Positions 42,780 to 54,209 of a stretch of 64,000 nucleotides of DNA are shown one piece after another. The translations under genes and the position numbers were made by a program. Position 1 is the first letter of the stretch, and the number at the start of each line of letters is the position of its first letter. The notes under the pieces were generated by a model, which saw nothing but the letters and a program-made list of their open reading frames with translations, had not been told where the DNA came from and did no database searches. The DNA comes from Mycolicibacterium litorale (lineage in GTDB: Bacteria; Actinomycetota; Actinomycetes; Mycobacteriales; Mycobacteriaceae), in the NCBI GenBank assembly GCA_002007745.1, contig CP019882.1:2356001-2420000 (forward strand), given 5' to 3'.

Positions 42780-44275
42780 TCGCCTTGAGCGTCGCCCGGA
42801 TCGCCGAGATCGTGGGCGGTGAACTGGCCGATATCAGCCCTGACGAGGCCGCCGCGCGGGTGGTGACCGGAACCGTCGAGTTCGACTCGCGGGCGGTCAC
42901 TCCGGGCGGATTGTTCCTGGCGCTGCCCGGGGCGCGGTCCGACGGCCACGATTTCGCCGCGGCCGCCGTCGAGGCCGGCGCAGCGGTGGTCCTCGCCGCC
43001 CGCCCGGTCGGGGTACCCGCGATCGTGGTGCCGCCGGCGCCGGCCGCCGACGCGGAAGCCGGTGTGCTGGAGCACGACGCGGACGGCTCCGGGGCGGCGG
43101 TGCTGGCCGCCCTGGCGCGGCTGGCCGCGGCGGTGGCCGCCGAACTGGTGGCCGGTGGGCTGACCATCATCGGGGTGACGGGGTCTTCGGGCAAGACGTC
43201 CACCAAGGACCTGATCGCCGCGGTGCTGCGGCCGCTGGGCGAGGTGGTGGCCCCGCCGGGTTCCTTCAACAACGAACTCGGCCACCCGTGGACGGTGTTG
43301 CGTGCCACCACCGACACCGACTATCTGGTGCTCGAGATGTCGGCCCGGCACCCGGGCAACATCGCCGCACTCGCCGCCATCGCCCCGCCGTCGATCGCCG
43401 TTGTGCTCAACGTCGGCACCGCGCACCTGGGCGAGTTCGGCTCACGCGAAGTCATCGCCGAGACGAAATCGGAACTGGTGCAGGCTGTTCGGTCATCCGG
43501 GGTGGCCATCCTCAACGTCGACGATCCGATGGTCGCCGCGATGGCGGGCAAGACGGCCGCGCGCGTAGTGCGGGTCGGGCAATCGGCGCAGGCCGACGTG
43601 CGGGCCGTCGATGTCGAGCTCGACGACCTGGCCCGGCCCCGATTCACGCTCATCGCCGGCGGGCAGCAGGTCGCGGTGCGCCTGGCGGTGCACGGCGAAC
43701 ACCAGGTCGGCAACGCGCTGTCGGCGACCGCGGTGGCCATCGAGTGCGGGGCCGGTCTGGCACAGGTTGCCGCCGCCCTGGCCACCGCTGGCCCCGAATC
43801 GCGGCGCCGGATGGATGTGCGCACCCGCGCCGACGGGGTGATCGTCGTCAACGACGCCTACAACGCCAACCCCGATTCGATGAGAGCCGGCCTGCAGGCG
43901 TTGGCGGTGCTGGCTCGCGCGAGCGATCGGCGGTCCGGCAAGCGCCGCAGCTGGGCGGTGCTCGGGGAGATGGCCGAGCTGGGCGAGGAGTCGATTACCG
44001 AGCATGATCGCGTCGGCCGGCTTGTCGTGCGCTTAGATATCAGTCGACTTGTCGTCGTCGGAACTGGGAGGCCCATGAGCGCCATGCACCACGGGGCGGT
44101 CATGGAGGGTTCCTGGGGGTCGGAATCCACCGTGGTCGACGATGCCGACGCCGCTCTCGAATTGCTCCGCGCTGAACTGCAGCCGGGTGATGTCGTGCTG
44201 GTCAAAGCGTCGAATTCGGTCGGGCTGGGGGCGGTGGCCGAGGCGCTGCTGGCCGAGGACGGCGTCGAGTCATGA
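42776..44275 (+). CDS. murF: UDP-MurNAc-pentapeptide synthetase MurF
   Basis: Adds D-Ala-D-Ala to the UDP-MurNAc-tripeptide. 499 residues; ATP loop [14 protein letters not shown] at about 133, the conserved [13 protein letters not shown] region, and the C-terminal domain with [15 protein letters not shown]. Its GTG overlaps the murE stop, and its own stop overlaps the mraY ATG, so the three are translationally linked. Confidence 0.97.
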   Translation: MIALSVARIAEIVGGELADISPDEAAARVVTGTVEFDSRAVTPGGLFLALPGARSDGHDFAAAAVEAGAAVVLAARPVGVPAIVVPPAPAADAEAGVLEHDADGSGAAVLAALARLAAAVAAELVAGGLTIIGVTGSSGKTSTKDLIAAVLRPLGEVVAPPGSFNNELGHPWTVLRATTDTDYLVLEMSARHPGNIAALAAIAPPSIAVVLNVGTAHLGEFGSREVIAETKSELVQAVRSSGVAILNVDDPMVAAMAGKTAARVVRVGQSAQADVRAVDVELDDLARPRFTLIAGGQQVAVRLAVHGEHQVGNALSATAVAIECGAGLAQVAAALATAGPESRRRMDVRTRADGVIVVNDAYNANPDSMRAGLQALAVLARASDRRSGKRRSWAVLGEMAELGEESITEHDRVGRLVVRLDISRLVVVGTGRPMSAMHHGAVMEGSWGSESTVVDDADAALELLRAELQPGDVVLVKASNSVGLGAVAEALLAEDGVES

Positions 44276-45351
44276 GACTGATCCTCATCGCCGTCGGCAT
44301 CTCGCTGGCGGTATCGATCCTGCTGACGCCGGTCCTCATCCGGCTGTTCACCCGGCAGGGCCTGGGCCACGAGATCCGCGAGGACGGCCCGCCGAGCCAC
44401 AAGACCAAGCGCGGCACCCCGTCCATGGGCGGTGTGGCGATCATGGCCGGTATCTGGGCCGGCTACTTCGGTACCCACCTGGTGGGTCTCGCGCTCGACG
44501 GTGACGGACCATCGGCCTCGGGCCTGCTGGTGTTGGGGCTGGCCACCGCATTGGGCGCGGTCGGGTTCGTCGACGATCTCATCAAGATCCGCCGGTCGCG
44601 CAACCTTGGGCTGAACAAGACGGCCAAGACCGTCGGGCAGATCACCGCGGCCGTGCTGTTCGGCATTCTGGTGCTGCAGTTCCGCAATGCGGACGGGCTG
44701 ACACCGGGCAGCCCCGAACTGTCGTACGTGCGCGAGATCGCCACCGTCACGCTGGCCCCGGCGCTGTTCGTCCTGTTCGTCGTGGTGCTGGTCAGCGCCT
44801 GGTCGAACGCGGTCAACCTCACCGACGGGCTCGACGGGCTGGCCGGCGGCAGTATGGCCATGGTCAGCGCCGCCTATGTGCTGATCACCTTCTGGCAGTA
44901 CCGCAATGCCTGCGCGACGGCCCCCGGGCTGGGCTGCTACAACGTCCGCGATCCGCTGGACCTGGCGCTGATCGCCGCCGCCACGGCGGGCGCGTGCATC
45001 GGCTTCCTGTGGTGGAACGCCGCACCGGCCAAGATCTTCATGGGTGACACCGGCTCGCTGGCGCTCGGGGGTGTGATCGCCGGCCTGTCGGTCACCAGCC
45101 GCACCGAGGTGCTGGCCGTGGTGCTCGGCGCGTTGTTCGTGGCCGAGGTGACCTCGGTGGTGGTGCAGATCCTCGCCTTCCGCACCACGGGGCGCCGGGT
45201 GTTCCGGATGGCGCCGTTCCACCACCATTTCGAGCTGGTGGGCTGGGCCGAGACGACGGTGATCATCCGGTTCTGGCTGCTCACCGCGATCGCCTGCGGA
45301 CTGGGTGTGGCGTTGTTCTATGGCGAGTGGCTTTCGGCCATCGGGGACTGA
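44272..45351 (+). CDS. mraY: Phospho-MurNAc-pentapeptide translocase MraY
   Basis: Polytopic enzyme (about ten helices) transferring phospho-MurNAc-pentapeptide to decaprenyl phosphate to make lipid I; 359 residues. Family marks: [25 protein letters not shown], the [13 protein letters not shown] loop, [12 protein letters not shown], and [10 protein letters not shown]. It is the target of nucleoside antibiotics such as muraymycin and capuramycin. Confidence 0.97.
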   Translation: MRLILIAVGISLAVSILLTPVLIRLFTRQGLGHEIREDGPPSHKTKRGTPSMGGVAIMAGIWAGYFGTHLVGLALDGDGPSASGLLVLGLATALGAVGFVDDLIKIRRSRNLGLNKTAKTVGQITAAVLFGILVLQFRNADGLTPGSPELSYVREIATVTLAPALFVLFVVVLVSAWSNAVNLTDGLDGLAGGSMAMVSAAYVLITFWQYRNACATAPGLGCYNVRDPLDLALIAAATAGACIGFLWWNAAPAKIFMGDTGSLALGGVIAGLSVTSRTEVLAVVLGALFVAEVTSVVVQILAFRTTGRRVFRMAPFHHHFELVGWAETTVIIRFWLLTAIACGLGVALFYGEWLSAIGD

Positions 45352-45352
45352 C

Positions 45353-46815
45353 GTGGTGGCCGGACTCGAGCCGCTGTCCTCGGGGGCGCAGGTGCTGGTG
45401 ACCGGTGCCGGCATCACCGGTCGTGCGGTGGTGGCCGCGCTGGCGTCCTGGGATGTGCGTATCAGCGTCTGTGACGACAACGTCGCGTCACGGGAAGCGT
45501 TGGCGGCCAACGGTATTCACGCCATCGACCCGGCGGCGGCGGTCGCCGCCATCGGCGACTTCGCGCTGGTGGTCACCAGCCCCGGCTTTCCGCCGACTGC
45601 GCCCGTGCTGTCCGCCGCCGCCGCGGCGGGCGTGCCGATCTGGGGTGACGTCGAGCTGGCCTGGCGCCTCGACGCGGCAGGGCATTACGGGCCGCCGCGG
45701 CGTTGGCTGGTCGTCACCGGCACCAACGGCAAGACCACGACCACCTCGATGCTGCACGCCATGTTGGTCGCCGACGGCCGCCACGCGCAGCTGTGCGGCA
45801 ACATCGGTGACCCGGTGCTCGACGTCCTGGCGCAGCCGGCCGACCTGCTGGCGGTGGAATTGTCGAGTTTTCAGCTGTTCTGGGCGCCGTCGCTGCGGCC
45901 GGAGGCCGGGGCGGTGCTCAACATCGCCGAAGACCACCTCGACTGGCACGGCAGCTTCGACGCATACGCCGCGGCCAAGGCGGCGGCGTTGACCGGGCGG
46001 GTGGCCGTCGTCGGCCTCGACGACCCGGCCGCGGCCGGGCTGCTGCCGGCCGCGCCCGCGCCGGTCAAGGTCGGCTTCCGGCTCGGCGAGCCGGGCGTCG
46101 GCGAGCTCGGCGTGCGGGCGGGCATGCTGGTCGACCGCGCGTTCGCCGACGATCTGGAGCTCGCGCCGGTCGCGTCGATCTCGGTCGCCGGACCGGTCGG
46201 GGTGCTCGACGCCCTGGGGGCCGCCGCGCTGGCCCGCGCCGTGGGCGTCGCGCCCGGCTCGATCGCGGCCGCGCTGGCCGATTTCCGGGTCGGGCGTCAC
46301 CGCGCCGAGCAGGTGGCCGTGGTCGACGGGGTGGTCTACGTCGATGACTCCAAGGCCACCAACCCGCATGCCGCGCAGGCGTCCGTGCTGGCCTACCCCG
46401 GGTGGTGTGGGTGGCCGGTGGCCTGCTCAAGGGTGCCTCGGTCGACGACATGGTCACCCACGTGGCGGATCGGCTGATCGGCGCCGTGCTGATCGGGCGC
46501 GACCGCGCGGTGGTTGCCAAGGCGTTATCGCGACACGCGCCCGATGTCCCCATCATCGAGGTGGTGACGCGGGAGGATGCTGTGGTGCATGGGACCAATG
46601 AGTCAGGTGTTACTCATGAGACTCGAGTGGTCGACGCCTCTGGCCCCGGTCTCGGTGCTGCGGTGATGGCGGAGGTGGTCGCCGCCGCCGCCAGCCTGGC
46701 CGAGTCCGGCGACGCGGTGCTGCTGGCCCCGGCCGGTGCCTCGTTCGACCAATTCGCCGGCTACGCCGACCGTGGCGATACGTTCGCCGCGGCCGTGCGC
46801 GCCGCGGCGCGGTAG
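45353..46815 (+). CDS. murD: UDP-MurNAc-L-Ala--D-Glu ligase MurD, broken by one-base frameshift
   Basis: Adds D-glutamate to UDP-MurNAc-L-Ala. From GTG 45353 the N-terminal Rossmann domain ([14 protein letters not shown]) and ATP loop GTNGKTTTT (about 122) are intact, then the frame runs out at [10 protein letters not shown]. The expected [19 protein letters not shown] continues in the neighbouring frame to the stop at 46815. One base restored in the CCCC run at 46396-46399 gives about 487 residues, the normal length. Because murD is a single-copy essential gene, a real break is very unlikely. Confidence 0.92.
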
Positions 46816-46820
46816 CGACC

Positions 46821-48464
46821 GTGGCCAACCCGCTGTCCCGGTTTCGTCGTCGCGAGACCGACCCCGAGACCACGGCCGACGCCGATGCCGTGACCGGCGA
46901 TGACGTCGTGCTGACCGAGGACGCCCCCGACGCGGGCACCGAGCCCGCCACGGAGCCTGCCAGGGAGCCGGCGGCCAGGCACCGCTTCGAGGTGCGGCAC
47001 AAGTTCGGCGCCTGGCTGGGACGGCCGATGACGTCGTTCCACCTGATCATCTCGGTGGCCGCGCTGCTGGTCACCCTCGGCCTGACCATGGTGTTGTCCG
47101 CCTCGGGTGTGCACTCCTACGACGAGGACGGCTCGCCGTGGGCGATCTTCGCCCGGCAGGTCATGTGGACCGCGCTCGGGCTGTTCGCCTGCTGGTTCGC
47201 GCTGCGGCTGCCGGTGCGGTTCCTGCGCCGGACCGCCTTCTCGGCGTTCGCCTTCACGATCGTGCTGCTGGTTCTGGTCCTGATCCCCGGCATCGGCCAC
47301 GAATCCAATGGTTCCCGCGGATGGTTCGTGGTCGCCGGCCTGTCGATGCAGCCCTCCGAGCTCACCAAGATCGCGTTCGCCATCTGGGGTGCGCATCTGC
47401 TGGCGACACGCCGCATGGAACGGGCGTCGCTGCGGGAAATGCTGGTCCCGCTGATTCCGGCCGCGGTGATCGCGCTGGCCTTGATCGTCGCCCAGCCCGA
47501 CCTCGGTCAGACCGTGTCGCTGGGCATCATCCTGCTGGCCCTGCTCTGGTACGCCGGCCTGCCGCTGAAGGTGTTCGTCAGCTCGCTGGCGGCGGCGGTG
47601 GCCGCCGCGGCCGTTCTGGCGGTCTCCGAGGGCTACCGCTCCGACCGGGTGCGGTCCTGGCTGGATCCGGGCGCCGACGCCCAGGGGTCGGGCTATCAGG
47701 CTCGGCAGGCCAAGTTCGCGCTGGCCAACGGAGGCGTGTTCGGTGACGGGCTGGGCCAGGGCACCGCCAAGTACAACTACTTGCCCAACGCGCACAACGA
47801 CTTCATCTTCGCGATCATCGGCGAGGAGCTCGGCTTCGTCGGCGCGTTCGGGCTGTTGGCCCTGTTCGGTCTGTTCGCCTACACCGGGATGCGGATCGCC
47901 CGGCGCTCGGCCGACCCGTTCTTGCGCCTGCTCTCGGCGACCGCGACCATGTGGGTCATCGGTCAGGTCTTCATCAACGTCGGTTACGTGATCGGCCTGC
48001 TGCCGGTGACCGGCATCCAGCTCCCACTCATCTCGGCGGGTGGAACATCAACGGCCACAACACTATTCATGATCGGTCTGATGGCCAACGCGGCGCGCCA
48101 CGAGCCCGAGGCGGTGGCGGCGCTGCGCGCTGGGCGCGATGACCGGATGAACCGGATACTGCGGCTGCCGCTGCCGGAGCCGTACGTGCCCTCGCGGGTG
48201 GAGGCGCTGCGCGACCGGCTGCGGTCCAAGCCGGTGGGCGACAAGCCGGCCAAACCCGCCAGACCTGCGAAGAAGCCCACCCGCGCGGCACAACCGGCCC
48301 GCGGCCGAGCCGCTACACCTGCCAAAACCCGGACGGCCCAGCGACCCACCCGGCGCTCAGGGCATCATGGTGACGCCGCCGAACACGGCGCGCAGCATCA
48401 CGGGAATCAGGGAAGCAGCCGCACACGCCGCTCCCGCGCACTGGAAGGTCAGCGTTACGGGTGA
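46821..48464 (+). CDS. ftsW: Septal SEDS glycosyltransferase FtsW
   Basis: Polymerises lipid II at the septum together with PbpB. 547 residues; about ten helices between residues 70 and 420, with the SEDS marks [23 protein letters not shown] and [13 protein letters not shown] and the last loop [22 protein letters not shown] charged N-terminus and a long Lys/Pro/Arg-rich C-terminal tail are typical of mycobacteria, where the tail contacts FtsZ. GTG start five bases after murD. Confidence 0.96.
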   Translation: MANPLSRFRRRETDPETTADADAVTGDDVVLTEDAPDAGTEPATEPAREPAARHRFEVRHKFGAWLGRPMTSFHLIISVAALLVTLGLTMVLSASGVHSYDEDGSPWAIFARQVMWTALGLFACWFALRLPVRFLRRTAFSAFAFTIVLLVLVLIPGIGHESNGSRGWFVVAGLSMQPSELTKIAFAIWGAHLLATRRMERASLREMLVPLIPAAVIALALIVAQPDLGQTVSLGIILLALLWYAGLPLKVFVSSLAAAVAAAAVLAVSEGYRSDRVRSWLDPGADAQGSGYQARQAKFALANGGVFGDGLGQGTAKYNYLPNAHNDFIFAIIGEELGFVGAFGLLALFGLFAYTGMRIARRSADPFLRLLSATATMWVIGQVFINVGYVIGLLPVTGIQLPLISAGGTSTATTLFMIGLMANAARHEPEAVAALRAGRDDRMNRILRLPLPEPYVPSRVEALRDRLRSKPVGDKPAKPARPAKKPTRAAQPARGRAATPAKTRTAQRPTRRSGHHGDAAEHGAQHHGNQGSSRTRRSRALEGQRYG

Positions 48465-49632
48465 GTGTCTCGGGGGTCGGCGACGGTGCGAACCACGGCG
48501 ACTCGGGTAGTGGCAGCGACGGTGACCAGTCGGTGTCGGTGGTGCTCGCAGGTGGTGGCACCGCCGGCCATGTGGAGCCGGCGATGGCGGTGGCCGATGC
48601 GCTGCGGACGCTGGACCCGCGAATCCGGATCACCGCACTGGGCACCGCTCGGGGTTGGAGACCCGGTTGGTGCCCGACCGCGGTTACGACCTCGAGTTGA
48701 TCACCCCCGTGCCGTTGCCGCGCAAGCTCAGCGCCGATCTCATCCGCCTGCCGATGCGGGTCCGGCGGGCAGTGCGCGAGACCCGTGCCGTGCTGGACGA
48801 TGTCGCCGCCGACGTGGTCATCGGGTTCGGCGGCTATGTGGCTGTTCCGGCCTATTTGGCGGCGCGCCGTCGCGTTCCGGTCGTCGTGCACGAGGCCAAT
48901 GCGCGCGCCGGTATCGCCAACAAGCTCGGTGCGCGCAGCGCCCGCAAGGTGTTGGCTGCCGTGCCCCACTCGGGACTGCGGCACGCCGAGGTGGTGGGCA
49001 TGCCGGTGCGCGCCTCGATCACCGCGCTTGACCGCGGCGCGTTGCGGGCGCAGGCCAGAGCCCATTTCGGCTTCTCCGACGACGCCACGGTCCTGCTGGT
49101 GTTCGGCGGTTCGCAAGGTGCGGCGTCGATCAACCGGGCGGTGTCCGGAGCCGCGGAACAGCTTGCCGCCGCGGGTGTTTCGGTGCTGCATGCGCACGGG
49201 CCCAAGAACACTCTCGAGTTGCGTGCGCCGCGGCCCGGTGAGCCGCCGTATGTCGCGGTGCCCTACCTGGACCGGATGGACCTGGCCTATGCCGCCGCCG
49301 ATCTGGCGATCTGCCGGTCCGGGGCGATGACGGTCGCCGAGGTGTCGGCGGTCGGGCTGCCCGCGGTGTACGTCCCGCTGCCGATCGGCAACGGTGAGCA
49401 ACGGCTCAACGCGCTGCCGGTGGTCGAGGCCGGCGGCGGACTGCTGACCGCCGACGCCGACCTGACACCGGACTTCGTCGCCCGCGAGGTGGTGGCGCTG
49501 GTCACCGATGGGGCGCGGTTGCAGGCGATGACCGCCGCCGCGGCCGGGGTCGGGCACCGCGATGCCGCCCAGCGGGTGGCCGAGGTGGCGTTGGCCATCG
49601 CTCGGAGCCGCGCCGGCAAGGGCCGCCGGTGA
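48461..49632 (+). CDS. murG: Lipid II synthase MurG, broken by one-base frameshift
   Basis: GT28 enzyme that adds GlcNAc to lipid I. The start GTG overlaps the ftsW stop, and the first frame gives [22 protein letters not shown] then [11 protein letters not shown] and a stop at 48700. The expected [17 protein letters not shown] and the rest, including the UDP-GlcNAc site ([14 protein letters not shown], and [24 protein letters not shown]), follow in the next frame. A base restored in the GGGG run at 48651-48654 gives about 390 residues. Essential gene, so an assembly error is much more likely than inactivation. Confidence 0.93.
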
Positions 49633-51089
49633 ACGCGCCGACCGGCGGCAAGGGGCTGCCGCCCGAGCTGCAGCGGGTGCACATGGTCGGCATCGGCGGC
49701 GCCGGGATGTCCGGTATCGCGCGGATTCTGCTGGACCGTGGTGGCCTGGTGTCCGGATCCGATGCCAAGGAGTCCCGGGGGGTCGCGGCGTTGCGTGCGC
49801 GTGGTGCGGTGATCAGCATCGGGCACGACGCGGCCAATCTCGATCTGCTGCCCGGTGGTCCGACCGCGGTGATCACCACCCATGCCGCCATCCCGAAGAC
49901 CAACCCGGAGCTGGTCGAGGCCCGCCAGCGCGCGATCCCGGTGATTCTGCGCCCGGTGGTGCTGGCCAAGCTGATGGCGGGTGACACGACGCTGATGGTC
50001 ACCGGGACGGCCGGCAAGACGACGACCACCTCGATGGTGATCGTCGCGCTGCAGCACAGCGGGTTCGACCCGTCCTTCGCGGTGGGGGGTGATCTGGGGG
50101 AGGCCGGCACCAACGCCCACAACGGCAGCGGCCCGTACTTCGTGGCCGAGGGCGACGAAAGTGACGGCTCGCTGGTGGAGTACGAGCCCGACATCGCTGT
50201 GGTGACCAATATCGAGGCCGACCATCTGGACTTCTTCGGCAGTGAGGCCGCGTATGTCGCGGTCTTCGACGCGTTCATGGAACGGTTGCGCCCGGGCGGC
50301 ACGCTGATCGCGTGTGTCGACGATCCCGGCGCGGCGGCGCTGGCCGAACGTACCGCGGCGTTGGGAATCCGGGTGTTGCGCTACGGCACCGCCGACGGGT
50401 CCGACCTGGACGCGGCACTGGTGGACTGGCAGCAGCGGGGTACCAGCGCGGTGGCGACGATCCAGCTGGCGGGGGAGAGTAACCCGCGCACCATGCGTCT
50501 GGCGGTTCCCGGGCGCCACATGGCGCTCAACGCGCTGGCGGCGCTGCTGGCGGCCGTGCGTGGCGGGGCCGACCCGGACGTCGTGCTCGAGGCGCTGGCC
50601 GAGTTCGAAGGCGTGCGCCGGCGTTTCGAACTGGTCGGAACCGCCGCCGAGGTCAAGGTGTTCGACGACTATGCCCACCATCCGACGAAGGTGGCTGCGG
50701 CGCTGGCCACCCTGCGCGGGCTGGCGCAGGAAACCGGCGGCCGGGCGATCGTCGTTTTCCAACCCCATTTGTATTCGCGGACAAAGACATTCGCGCGGGA
50801 GTTCGGCGCGGCCTTGGACACCGCCGACGAGGTGTTCGTGCTCGACGTGTACGCCGCGCGTGAACAGCCGCTGGCCGGGGTGAGCGGTGCCACCGTCGCC
50901 GAACACGTCAGTGTGCCGGTGCACTATGTCGCCGACTTCTCGGCGGTCGCCGAGCTGGTGGCGCGGGCGGCCCGTCCCGGTGACGTGGTGGTCACGATGG
51001 GTGCCGGTGACGTGACGATGCTCGGTCAGGAGATTCTCACGGCGCTGCAGGCGAAGGCGAACAGGTCGATGCCGGGACAGGGCCGATGA
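49629..51089 (+). CDS. murC: UDP-MurNAc--L-alanine ligase MurC
   Basis: First Mur ligase, adding L-Ala to UDP-MurNAc; 486 residues. [22 protein letters not shown] binds UDP-MurNAc, the ATP loop is [12 protein letters not shown] (about 124), and [12 protein letters not shown] and [10 protein letters not shown] are family marks. GTG overlaps the murG stop and the ftsQ ATG overlaps its stop. In M. tuberculosis MurC is reported to be regulated by Ser/Thr kinases. Confidence 0.97.
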   Translation: MNAPTGGKGLPPELQRVHMVGIGGAGMSGIARILLDRGGLVSGSDAKESRGVAALRARGAVISIGHDAANLDLLPGGPTAVITTHAAIPKTNPELVEARQRAIPVILRPVVLAKLMAGDTTLMVTGTAGKTTTTSMVIVALQHSGFDPSFAVGGDLGEAGTNAHNGSGPYFVAEGDESDGSLVEYEPDIAVVTNIEADHLDFFGSEAAYVAVFDAFMERLRPGGTLIACVDDPGAAALAERTAALGIRVLRYGTADGSDLDAALVDWQQRGTSAVATIQLAGESNPRTMRLAVPGRHMALNALAALLAAVRGGADPDVVLEALAEFEGVRRRFELVGTAAEVKVFDDYAHHPTKVAAALATLRGLAQETGGRAIVVFQPHLYSRTKTFAREFGAALDTADEVFVLDVYAAREQPLAGVSGATVAEHVSVPVHYVADFSAVAELVARAARPGDVVVTMGAGDVTMLGQEILTALQAKANRSMPGQGR

Positions 51090-52099
51090 GCCAGGCCGGA
51101 GACGAACCGCCGGCCGAACCGGCGCCCATCCTGCCCAGACCGGCGACCGGGGGCGACGGCGCGGGTGTCGACGTCGGCGATGTCGATCCGGGGGAGATGC
51201 CCGCCGATGAACCGCCGGGCCAGGAGCAGGCGGCCGAGCCGGGCGATACCGAAGCGGGTCCGAACGGCGAGGCCGAGCCGGACCTCGAAGGTCCGCGGCG
51301 CCGCGAGCGGCGGGAGCGGGCCGAACGCCGGGCCGCCCAGGCCCGGGCCACCGCGATCGAGCAGGCCCGCCGGGAAGCCAAGCGGCGGGTTCAGGGCCCG
51401 GTGGTGGAGGCCCCGAAACCGTTGGGCAAGCGGGCCGTTCGCGGCCTCAAGCTGCTGACCTGGCTCATCGTTGCGGCCGTCGTCAGCGTCGGCCTCGGCC
51501 TGATCCTCTATTTCACTCCGGCCATGTCGGTCCGGTCCGAGGTGATCACCGGGATCAGCGCGGTCACCCGGGAAGAGGTCATCGGCGCCGCGAAGGTGGC
51601 GCTCGGCACTCCGCTGCTGCAGGTCAACACCGACCAGGTGGCCGACCGGGTGGCCGGGATCCGCCGGGTGGCCAGTGCCCGGGTGCAGCGGGAGTATCCC
51701 TCGACACTGCGGATCACCATCGTCGAGCGCATCCCGATCGTGGTGAAGGACTATCCCGACGGCCCTCACCTGTTCGACCGGGACGGCGTCGACTTCGCCA
51801 CCGCGCCGCCGCCACCGGGCCTGCCCTACATCGACGTCGATAACCCCGGCCCCAACGATGCCCCCACCCGGGCCGCCCTCGAGGTGATGACGGCACTGCG
51901 CCCCGAGGTGGTGGCTCAGGTCAGCCGGGTCGCCGCGCCGTCGGTGGCATCGGTCACGCTCACCCTGACCGACGGCCGGACCGTGGTGTGGGGGACGACG
52001 GACCGTACCGAGGAGAAGGCCGAGAAACTCGCCGCGCTGTTGACCCAACCCGGGAAGGTCTACGACGTGTCCAGCCCGGATCTGCCGACGGTCAAGTGA
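51086..52099 (+). CDS. ftsQ: Cell division protein FtsQ
   Basis: Bitopic divisome scaffold of 337 residues. A long acidic then basic cytoplasmic region (residues 1-125) is followed by a transmembrane helix ([21 protein letters not shown], about 126-148), a POTRA domain ([28 protein letters not shown]...) and a beta domain that binds FtsL and FtsB-like partners. Family-specific stretch [17 protein letters not shown]. It ends 215 bases before ftsZ. Confidence 0.94.
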   Translation: MSQAGDEPPAEPAPILPRPATGGDGAGVDVGDVDPGEMPADEPPGQEQAAEPGDTEAGPNGEAEPDLEGPRRRERRERAERRAAQARATAIEQARREAKRRVQGPVVEAPKPLGKRAVRGLKLLTWLIVAAVVSVGLGLILYFTPAMSVRSEVITGISAVTREEVIGAAKVALGTPLLQVNTDQVADRVAGIRRVASARVQREYPSTLRITIVERIPIVVKDYPDGPHLFDRDGVDFATAPPPPGLPYIDVDNPGPNDAPTRAALEVMTALRPEVVAQVSRVAAPSVASVTLTLTDGRTVVWGTTDRTEEKAEKLAALLTQPGKVYDVSSPDLPTVK

Positions 52100-52314
52100 G
52101 CACCCGGTACCCACGAACGGGACCACGACCAAGACGTTGTGGCTGAAATTCGACCACGACACGTCGGCGCGCCTCCCCAATCCAGCGCGGCCCGGCCATA
52201 CCGTTCTGGTTGCGCGGCACTACTTGACATAACTCTAAGCCTCTTGTTGAGGTTGAGGGTTTGCCCCAGAAGAGGACGCCGCATCCGGAGCCCCACCAGG
52301 GAGGAAGACAGACG

Positions 52315-53471
52315 ATGACCCCCCGCACAACTACCTCGCCGTGATCAAGGTCGTCGGCATCGGCGGCGGCGGAGTCAACGCCGTCAACCGGATGATCGAG
52401 CAGGGACTCAAGGGCGTGGAGTTCATCGCGATCAACACCGATGCCCAGGCGCTGCTGATGAGTGACGCCGACGTCAAGCTCGACGTCGGGCGCGACTCCA
52501 CCCGAGGCCTGGGTGCCGGCGCCGACCCGGAGGTCGGCCGTAAGGCAGCCGAGGACGCCAAGGACGAGATCGAAGAGCTGCTGCGCGGCGCCGACATGGT
52601 CTTCGTCACCGCGGGCGAGGGTGGCGGTACCGGCACCGGGGGCGCACCGGTGGTCGCCTCGATCGCGCGCAAGCTCGGCGCGCTGACCGTCGGCGTGGTA
52701 ACGCGGCCGTTCTCCTTCGAGGGCAAACGACGCTCCAACCAGGCCGAGTCGGGCATCCAGGCGCTGCGCGAGAGCTGCGACACCCTGATCGTGATCCCCA
52801 ACGACCGCCTGCTGCAGATGGGCGACGCCCAGGTCTCCCTGATGGACGCCTTCCGCAGCGCCGATGAGGTGCTGCTCAACGGCGTGCAGGGCATCACCGA
52901 TCTGATCACCACGCCGGGCCTGATCAACGTCGACTTCGCCGACGTCAAGGGCGTGATGAGCGGAGCGGGTACCGCGCTGATGGGCATCGGCTCGGCCCGC
53001 GGTGACGGCCGTGCGCTCAAGGCCGCCGAGATCGCCATCAACTCGCCGCTGCTGGAAGCCTCGATGGAGGGCGCCCAGGGCGTCCTGCTGTCGGTTGCCG
53101 GCGGCAGCGACCTCGGCCTGTTCGAGATCAACGAGGCTGCCTCATTGGTGCAGGACGCCGCCCACGCCGACGCCAACATCATCTTCGGCACGGTGATCGA
53201 CGACTCGCTCGGTGACGAAGTGCGGGTGACGGTGATCGCCGCTGGCTTCGACTCGGCCGGGCCCAGCCGCAAGCCGGTGGTCGGGGGAGCCCCCGGTGCC
53301 CAGGGGATTGCACCCGGCGCGGCGGGCAAGCTCAGCTCGTCGCTGTTCGACCCGATCGACGCGGCGAGCGTGCCGGTACACACCAACGGCGCGACGGTCA
53401 GCATCGGTGGCGGTGACGACGGCGGCATCTCCGACGACGATGTCGACGTGCCCCCGTTCATGCGCCACTGA
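52315..53471 (+). CDS. ftsZ: Cell division GTPase FtsZ, N-terminus disrupted by one-base frameshift
   Basis: Tubulin-like GTPase forming the Z-ring. The ATG at 52315 has a good ribosome site (GGGAGG) 10-15 bases upstream, but the encoded frame gives MTPRTTTSP and stops. One extra C in the run at 52319-52324 yields the usual mycobacterial start [20 protein letters not shown]. As given, the first usable start is GTG 52341 (VIKVVGIG). The GTP signature [11 protein letters not shown] (about residue 104), T7 loop NVDFADVK and the C-terminal VPPFMRH for SepF/FtsW contact are intact. The 215-base upstream region has TTGACA at 52224 but no convincing -10 partner. Confidence 0.95.
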
Positions 53472-53501
53472 TCGCGTCGTCACGCCCGGATACTGGGTCT
53501 T

Positions 53502-54209
53502 GTGACTGTTCGCGTCCGTCGGGTCACCACCACCCGTGCCGGTGGTGTCTCGAAACCGCCGTTCGACACGTTCAACCTGGGTGACCACGTCGGCGATGCC
53601 CCGGCAGCGGTCGCTGCCAACCGCAGGCGGCTGGCAGCGGCGATCGGGTTGCCCGACGACCACGTGGTCTGGATGAACCAGGTGCACGGCGACCGGGTCG
53701 CGGTCGTCGACGAGCCCCGTGCCGACGCGTTCGACGATACCGACGCGTTGGTGACCACCACCCCCGGTCTGGCGCTGGCCGTCGTGACCGCCGACTGCGT
53801 ACCGGTGCTGATGTCCGACGCCCGCGCCGGTGTGGTGGCTGCGGTGCACGCCGGACGGGTGGGCGCCGCCGACGGTGTGGTGCTGCGAACCCTGGAGACC
53901 ATGCTGGCCAACGGCGCGCACACCGAGGACATCTCGGTGTTGCTGGGTCCGGCGGTGAGCGGCGCCAACTATGAAGTGCCCGAGCCGATGGCTGCCGACG
54001 TCGAAGCCCGGCTGCCGGGCAGCCGCACCACCACCGCGCGCGGCACGCCCGGACTGGACCTGCGCGCCGGGGTCGCCCGGCAGCTGCGCGACGCCGGCGT
54101 GCCCGCCATCGACGTCGACCCGCGGTGCACGGTGTCCGACCGCACCCTGTTCAGCCACCGCAGGGATGCGCCGACCGGGCGACTGGCCTGTCTGGTGTGG
54201 ATGGAATGA
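53502..54209 (+). CDS. pgeF: Laccase-domain peptidoglycan editing factor PgeF (YfiH family)
   Basis: Cysteine/histidine-dependent enzyme of 235 residues; family members remove misincorporated L-Ser from the MurNAc peptide or act as purine nucleosidases with a zinc site. Zinc ligands are recognisable: HGDRVAVVDE, TADCVPVL (Cys) and VHAGRVGAADGVVLRTLE (His); the loop usually HAGWRG is HAGRVG here. GTG start 30 bases after ftsZ; the next ATG overlaps its stop. Linked to ftsZ throughout actinobacteria. Confidence 0.9.
   Translation: MTVRVRRVTTTRAGGVSKPPFDTFNLGDHVGDAPAAVAANRRRLAAAIGLPDDHVVWMNQVHGDRVAVVDEPRADAFDDTDALVTTTPGLALAVVTADCVPVLMSDARAGVVAAVHAGRVGAADGVVLRTLETMLANGAHTEDISVLLGPAVSGANYEVPEPMAADVEARLPGSRTTTARGTPGLDLRAGVARQLRDAGVPAIDVDPRCTVSDRTLFSHRRDAPTGRLACLVWME

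Noticed and set aside
46396..46399. Programmed ribosomal frameshifting in murD (and likewise in murG, rsmH, ftsZ)
   Set aside because: No slippery heptamer with a downstream structure stands out, homologues have one uninterrupted frame, and the same homopolymer pattern recurs in unrelated genes.
52224..52260. Vegetative promoter of ftsZ starting at TTGACA
   Set aside because: A perfect -35 hexamer is present, but no acceptable -10 occurs 16-18 bases downstream, so it was mentioned only in the ftsZ entry.
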